9,527 bases of DNA, taken from the NCBI RefSeq assembly GCF_035688975.1, contig NZ_DASSMH010000023.1:1-9527 (forward strand). Reading direction: 5' to 3'. Below, piece by piece: positions 6,766 through 9,527 of this stretch (position 1 is the stretch's first letter; every line of letters starts with the position of its first letter). The position numbers and the translations under genes are program-made. The notes below the pieces were generated by a model, which searched no databases, was not told where the DNA came from, and saw only the letters and a list, made by a program, of their open reading frames with translations. This DNA is from CALMNV01 sp035688975 (GTDB lineage Bacteria > Actinomycetota > Actinomycetes > Actinomycetales > Dermatophilaceae).

Positions 6766-6775
6766 GGCCACCTCG

Positions 6776-6792
6776 GTCGTCGACCCGACGAC
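6776..6792. terminator. Hairpin between convergent genes, probable terminator without T-run
   Basis: GTCGTCG (6776-6782), a 3-nt loop ACC, and CGACGAC (6786-6792) form a perfect 7-bp stem eleven bases after the propeller-gene stop and facing the end of the minus-strand 61-aa gene. It is symmetrical, so it could serve both directions. There is no T-tract, which is common for actinobacterial terminators but lowers confidence. Confidence 0.45.
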
Positions 6793-6828
6793 GGGGAGCC
6801 TTCACCAAGGACGGCTGGACGGCTGCGC

Positions 6829-7014
6829 TCAGGCCGCCCGATACGGGTCGAGCTCCACCAGCCGCACTCCGTGCTCGTGCGCCAGGTGGGCAAAGTTCTC
6901 GAGCTCTCCGGTGTGCACCTGGACGCGGAACTCGTCACCCTCGGCACGGGCCCGGGCGAGGTCGTCGAGAGCGTGGCTGACCCGAGACCTCATCTCCTGG
7001 ACGAACTCGATCAT
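6829..7014 (-). CDS. Small hypothetical protein, 61 aa
   Basis: The minus-strand frame opening at 7014 has an excellent ribosome site, GGAGG (7021-7025) six bases before the ATG, and ends at TGA 6829. The product is soluble, helical and charged: MIEFVQEMRSRVSHALDDLA, then RARAEGDEFR, VQVHTGELENFAHLAHEHGV and RLVELDPYRAA. There is no signal peptide, membrane segment or cysteine. The pattern (about 30 residues of amphipathic helix, an acidic turn, a second helix) suggests a small helical-hairpin protein or dimeric partner. I believe similar short proteins of unknown function occur in actinobacteria, but I cannot name a family. It converges with the secreted propeller gene and is divergent from DUF4193. 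The longer upstream extension of this frame has no ribosome site of its own and looks non-coding. Confidence 0.7.
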   Translation of the reverse strand: MIEFVQEMRSRVSHALDDLARARAEGDEFRVQVHTGELENFAHLAHEHGVRLVELDPYRAA

Positions 7015-7057
7015 GGTGCACCTCCGGCGCTGCTGCGGTTGGGTCGGTCGGTAGAAC

Positions 7058-7075
7058 GTACCGTCACGGCGGTAC
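7058..7075. promoter_or_regulatory. Operator-like inverted repeat upstream of the 61-aa gene
   Basis: GTACCG (7058-7063) and CGGTAC (7070-7075) form a perfect inverted repeat with a 6-nt centre; inside it CCGT-C-ACGG (7061-7069) is a second small palindrome. On the minus strand the repeat overlaps TACGTT (7055-7060), a possible -10 of the 61-aa gene whose ATG lies 41 nt downstream. A dimeric repressor site would look like this; it may also be chance in GC-rich DNA. Confidence 0.35.
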
Positions 7076-7142
7076 CCGGCGTCCAGTCGACCGGCCCGGC
7101 GAGGACGACCGCGCGCCCCGCGCCCTCGTCGGTGGAACCGAG

Positions 7143-7172
7143 ATGACAAGCCGCCCCGGACTGGTGCACAAT
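7143..7172 (+). promoter_or_regulatory. Candidate promoter of the DUF4193-dut cluster
   Basis: ATGACA (7143-7148; 5 of 6 to TTGACA) and CACAAT (7167-7172; 4 of 6 to TATAAT) are separated by 18 nt, a housekeeping sigma-type arrangement. A start near 7179 would give a leader of about 110 nt before ATG 7291. CCGCCC at 7173-7178 can pair with GGGCGG at 7196-7201 in that leader. Confidence 0.45.
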
Positions 7173-7290
7173 CCGCCCACACCGGCAATGGGGGCGGGCG
7201 GCATGGCACGGGAACAAGGCTCATCGGGCGGACGTTCCTCCACGACACAGGATCACGGCGCTGCACCAGCGAGGAACGAGAGAACGAGAC

Positions 7291-7590
7291 ATGGCAACTG
7301 ACTACGACGCGCCACGCAAGACCGACGACGACCTCAGCGAGGACTCGCTCGAGGAGCTCAAGGCGCGGCGCGTCGACAAGAGCGCGTCCAGTGTGGACGT
7401 CGACGAGACGGAGCAGGCCGAGGGATTCGAGCTGCCCGGCGCGGACCTGTCCGGCGAGGAGCTGTCCGTGCGCGTCCTGCCGAAGCAGGCGGACGAGTTC
7501 ACGTGCTCGCGGTGCTTCCTCGTGCACCACCGCAGCCAGCTGGCCAAGGAGGTCGGCGGCCAGATGATCTGCACGGAGTGCGCCGCCTGA
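7291..7590 (+). CDS. DUF4193 family zinc-ribbon-like protein
   Basis: 99 aa, the usual size of DUF4193, an actinobacteria-restricted family (Rv2699c in M. tuberculosis). The N-terminal 60 residues are acidic and probably disordered: MATDYDAPRKTDDD, SEDSLEELKARR and a run of Asp/Glu/Val. The C-terminal third is a treble-clef or zinc-ribbon-like module with two CxxC pairs, CSRC (Cys72, Cys75) and CTEC (Cys94, Cys97), expected to bind one Zn2+. The segment FLVHHRSQLAKE between them is typical of the family. Function is unknown; an acidic arm plus zinc ribbon suggests interaction with a nucleic acid or the transcription machinery, which is inference only. GAGAG (7278-7282) is a modest ribosome site. 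The start of the dUTPase gene follows within about 32 nt, so the two are probably co-transcribed. Confidence 0.9.
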   Translation: MATDYDAPRKTDDDLSEDSLEELKARRVDKSASSVDVDETEQAEGFELPGADLSGEELSVRVLPKQADEFTCSRCFLVHHRSQLAKEVGGQMICTECAA

Positions 7591-7609
7591 GGCGGATCGT
7601 GAAGCAAGT

Positions 7610-7634
7610 AGGGTCGGTCCTCGTGACCGACCCT
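7610..7634 (+). promoter_or_regulatory. 9-bp hairpin with the probable dut GTG start in its loop
   Basis: AGGGTCGGT (7610-7618) and ACCGACCCT (7626-7634) are perfectly complementary; the 7-nt loop CCTCGTG ends in the GTG at 7623. The likely ribosome-binding AGGG is in the 5' arm and would be masked when folded. It could limit dut translation or act as a weak attenuator between DUF4193 and dut. If translation instead starts at GTG 7599, the hairpin lies inside the coding sequence. Confidence 0.55.
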
Positions 7635-8111
7635 TCCGCGTCCCGCGAGGTCGACGTCGCCATCGTGCGGCTCGACCCGGGGCTCCCGCTGCCTGCCTAC
7701 GCCCACGCGGGGGACGCCGGCGCCGACCTGCTCGCCCGCCAGGACGTCACCATCGCGCCCGGGCACCGGGTCCTCGTGCCCACCGGCGTGGCGCTCGCCC
7801 TGCCCGAGGGGTATGCCGGGTTCGTGCACCCGCGCTCTGGGCTGGCGGCCCGCCACGGCATCGGGATCGTCAACGCGCCGGGGACCGTGGACGCCGGCTA
7901 CCGGGGGGAGGTGCTCGTCAACCTCGTCAACCACGACCCCGCCGAGCCCTTCACCGTGCGGCGGGGAGACCGCATCGCCCAGCTCGTCGTCCAGCGGGTC
8001 GCCCGGGCGCGGTTCGTCGAGGCGGACTCGCTCGACCCGACGTCCCGGGGCGACACTGGACATGGGTCCACCGGCGGGTTCGGACCGGACCCGGTCGACG
8101 GCGGCGCCTGA
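7623..8111 (+). CDS. dut: Deoxyuridine 5'-triphosphate nucleotidohydrolase (dUTPase)
   Basis: 162 aa, a trimeric-type dUTPase that converts dUTP to dUMP and pyrophosphate, keeping uracil out of DNA and supplying thymidylate synthesis. All five motifs are present: AGDAGADL (29-36), PRSGLAARHG (70-79), NAPGTVDAGYRG (84-95, catalytic Asp90), RRGDRIAQLV (113-122) and the C-terminal GSTGGFG (148-154) that closes over the substrate. The start is uncertain. GTG 7623 gives MTDPSASREVDVAIVRLD, like other actinobacterial dUTPases. GTG 7599 has a better ribosome site (GAGG at 7589-7592), but the eight extra codons include CAA, GTA and GGG, unusual for this genome, so I prefer 7623. It lies within the DUF4193-DUF3710 cluster; DUF3710 follows after 62 nt. 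Confidence 0.95.
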   Translation: MTDPSASREVDVAIVRLDPGLPLPAYAHAGDAGADLLARQDVTIAPGHRVLVPTGVALALPEGYAGFVHPRSGLAARHGIGIVNAPGTVDAGYRGEVLVNLVNHDPAEPFTVRRGDRIAQLVVQRVARARFVEADSLDPTSRGDTGHGSTGGFGPDPVDGGA

Positions 8112-8173
8112 GGAGCGCGCCGGCTCGCAGCATCCAGCAGGACACGACAGCAGCAAACGAAGGACGGGACGAC

Positions 8174-8956
8174 GTGGGACTCTTCAGCCGGGGCAGGGAC
8201 AAGCGGCGCCAGGAGTCGCCGGCCGAGGCCGACCGCGCCTCCGGCCCGGACGAGACGGACGAGGTCGCCGAGACCGGCGTCGCCGGTGCCGACGTCGCCG
8301 ACCCGCACACCCGGACGTCGGTGGGCCCGCTGGACCGCTCGGCCCTGGCCGAGGCCGACGCCGACGACTACCTCGTCCTCGGCTCGCTGTGGGTCAAGGG
8401 CCAGGCGGGGATGGAGCTGCGTCTCGAGCTCAACGAGCAGGAGCAGCAGATCACCGGGGTGACCGCCATCGTCGGTGAGTCCGCGGTGCAGCTGCAGGCC
8501 TTCGCCGCTCCGCGCACGGAGGGGGTGTGGGTCGAGATCCGCAACGAGATCGCGGAGAGCATCACCGACGCCGGCGGCACGGCCGAGGTGGTCACGGGAG
8601 ACTTCGGCGAGGAGCTGCAGACGCGGATGCCGCAGGCGGGCGCCGACGGGCGCACGGTCTTCATGCCCGCGCGGTTCGTCGGCATCGACGGGCCCAGATG
8701 GTTCCTCCGCGCGGTGATCAGCGGGCGAGCGGCCATCGACCCGGCCGCTGCCGAGCCGATCGTCGAGCTCATCCGGTCCACGGTCGTCGACCGGGGCGAC
8801 GAGGCGATGCCCCCACGCGAGCTGCTGCCGTTGCGGCTGCCCGAGCAGCCCGCCGCGGAGACGTCGCCGGACGCCGAGGCGCCCGAGGGGCAGGCCCGCC
8901 GAGCCGAGGAGCTGAAGCCCTTCGAGCGGGGCCCCGAGATCACCGAGGTCCGGTGA
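8174..8956 (+). CDS. DUF3710 family protein
   Basis: 260 aa with a GTG start; AAGGA (8160-8164) lies nine bases upstream and the product opens MGLFSRGRDKRR, a typical basic N-terminus of DUF3710. Residues 13-60 are acidic and probably disordered. Residues 65-220 form a conserved alpha/beta domain with DDYLVLGSLWVKG (65-77), GMELRLELNE, VWVEIRNEIAESI (116-128) and GPRWFLRAVISG (172-183). The tail is Pro/Glu-rich and disordered. The family (Rv2696c in M. tuberculosis) is actinobacterial and of unknown function; there is no signal peptide or membrane segment. It sits directly after dut and seven bases before the OB-fold gene, an order I recall as widely conserved, so a role linked to nucleotide or DNA metabolism is possible but unproven. 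Confidence 0.9.
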   Translation: MGLFSRGRDKRRQESPAEADRASGPDETDEVAETGVAGADVADPHTRTSVGPLDRSALAEADADDYLVLGSLWVKGQAGMELRLELNEQEQQITGVTAIVGESAVQLQAFAAPRTEGVWVEIRNEIAESITDAGGTAEVVTGDFGEELQTRMPQAGADGRTVFMPARFVGIDGPRWFLRAVISGRAAIDPAAAEPIVELIRSTVVDRGDEAMPPRELLPLRLPEQPAAETSPDAEAPEGQARRAEELKPFERGPEITEVR

Positions 8957-8963
8957 CCCCGGC

Positions 8964-9356
8964 ATGACGAGCGGTCGCCGGAGGGCCCTGCGTCGCCTCA
9001 CCGAGCACCTCACCCGATCCAGCGACGACATCGACTCGGACCAGCTCAAGCAGCAGTCCACGGAGGCGGGCGGGGTGCACATCGGCAGCGTGCGCCCCCG
9101 GTCGCTCGTCACCGTGCACGGCGAGGTCCGCTCCGTGACGCTGCGGCCGCGCAGCGACGTGCCGGCGCTCGTGGTGGACCTGTGGGACGGCACCGACGCG
9201 CTGCAGCTCGAGTGGCTCGGCCGACGGACCATCCCCGGGATCAGCCCCGGCACGCGCCTGCGCGCCACGGGGCGGGTGACGACGCACCGAGGCGTCACCA
9301 CGATCTTCAACCCCGCCTACGAGATCATCGGGCGAAGCGGCGGCGCCCATGAGTGA
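8964..9356 (+). CDS. OB-fold nucleic acid binding domain protein
   Basis: 130 aa. A basic helical N-terminus (MTSGRRRALRRLTEHL) and polar linker are followed, from about residue 46, by a compact all-beta OB fold: RSLVTVHGEVRSVTL, ALVVDLWDGTDALQLEWLG, IPGISPGTRLRATGRV and a last strand TTIFNPAYEII. This matches the RecG-wedge/tRNA-anticodon type of OB domain that binds single-stranded nucleic acid, and the stand-alone protein encoded near dut in actinobacteria (Rv2694c-like). Its ligand is unknown. The gene begins seven bases after the DUF3710 stop with no good ribosome site, so it likely depends on coupled translation. Its last eight bases overlap the DUF3159 start, confirming an operon. Confidence 0.88.
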   Translation: MTSGRRRALRRLTEHLTRSSDDIDSDQLKQQSTEAGGVHIGSVRPRSLVTVHGEVRSVTLRPRSDVPALVVDLWDGTDALQLEWLGRRTIPGISPGTRLRATGRVTTHRGVTTIFNPAYEIIGRSGGAHE

Positions 9357-9527
9357 GCCCGGGGCCGTCGCCCGCTCCGAGGCGGACCTGCGCCGCTACG
9401 CGACCGTCGAGGAGCTGCTGCGGGAGAAGCTGTCCCAGGCGATCGGCGGCTGGCGCGGCGCGCTCGAGTCCGCGATCCCGACCCTCGTCTTCGCCGTGAC
9501 GTGGTCGGCGCGCCGCGACCTCGGTGC
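9349..9527 (+). CDS. DUF3159 membrane protein, N-terminal part (runs off the window)
   Basis: ATG 9349 overlaps the end of the OB-fold gene (ATGAGTGAG). The 59 codons visible encode MSEPGAVARSEADLRRYATV, then EELLREKLSQAIGGWRGALE and SAIPTLVFAVTWSARRDLG. A short cytoplasmic helix followed by GGxRGxLExAxPTLxF and the first membrane helix is the signature of DUF3159 (Rv2693c-like), actinobacterial integral membrane proteins of unknown function of roughly 200 to 250 aa. The remaining membrane segments lie outside the window. Co-translation with the OB-fold and DUF3710 genes is suggested by the overlap and the tight spacing. Confidence 0.85.
   Translation, partial: MSEPGAVARSEADLRRYATVEELLREKLSQAIGGWRGALESAIPTLVFAVTWSARRDLG

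Noticed and set aside
5071..6771. 566-codon minus-strand open frame opposite the secreted propeller gene
   Set aside because: Composition is that of a GC-skewed shadow frame, with no ribosome site or recognisable domain; the plus strand has signal peptide, Asp-box and cysteine pattern.
7599..7622. GTG 7599 as the dut start
   Set aside because: It has a good GAGG site, but the eight extra codons are rare ones for this genome (CAA, GTA, GGG) and the extra residues are not typical of dUTPase N-termini. Kept as the alternative.

Overview
The window is high-GC DNA with almost every codon ending in G or C, Shine-Dalgarno sites next to occasional GTG starts, and a set of actinobacteria-specific families: SepH/DUF3071, DUF4193, DUF3710, DUF3159 and a ferrochelatase with a cysteine-rich tail. 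It is an actinobacterial chromosome. Overall style suggests a Micrococcales relative (Intrasporangiaceae-like), but that finer placement is inference.

Layout. (1) 1-118, minus strand: the first 39 codons of a CbtB-like cobalt-transporter subunit, read from a clear promoter (267-295) through a cobalamin riboswitch (about 171-253). Divergent from it, 424-972 encodes a histidine-phosphatase-fold protein with degenerate catalytic residues. (2) 1003-2196, minus strand: sepH, an FtsZ-associated cell division protein. A short divergent promoter region separates it from a plus-strand run of a TRIC/UPF0126 membrane channel, ferrochelatase (hemH/cpfC) and an inositol monophosphatase; the first two overlap by 20 nt and the last two are 10 nt apart, so they look like one operon. 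(3) 4897-7290: an accessory-looking segment with a structured leader, a secreted Asp-box beta-propeller protein (572 aa), a hairpin between convergent genes, and a 61-aa minus-strand gene with an operator-like inverted repeat near its likely promoter. (4) 7291-9527: a compact conserved actinobacterial cluster of DUF4193 zinc-ribbon protein, dUTPase, DUF3710 protein, OB-fold protein and DUF3159 membrane protein (cut by the window end).

The inositol monophosphatase / DUF4193 / dut / DUF3710 / OB-fold / DUF3159 order resembles, from memory, the suhB-Rv2699c-dut-Rv2696c-Rv2694c-Rv2693c neighbourhood of Mycobacterium tuberculosis, with region 3 inserted and the DUF3093 gene often found beside dut absent. 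I see no CRISPR array, tRNA, rRNA, transposase or integrase.

I did not find a clearly new multi-gene system. The observations most worth following are the B12-riboswitch/CbtB unit beside a phosphatase-fold protein lacking its second catalytic histidine, a 9-bp hairpin presenting the probable dut start codon in its loop, a strongly recurrent octamer (GTATGCCG), and the secreted propeller protein with its structured leader.
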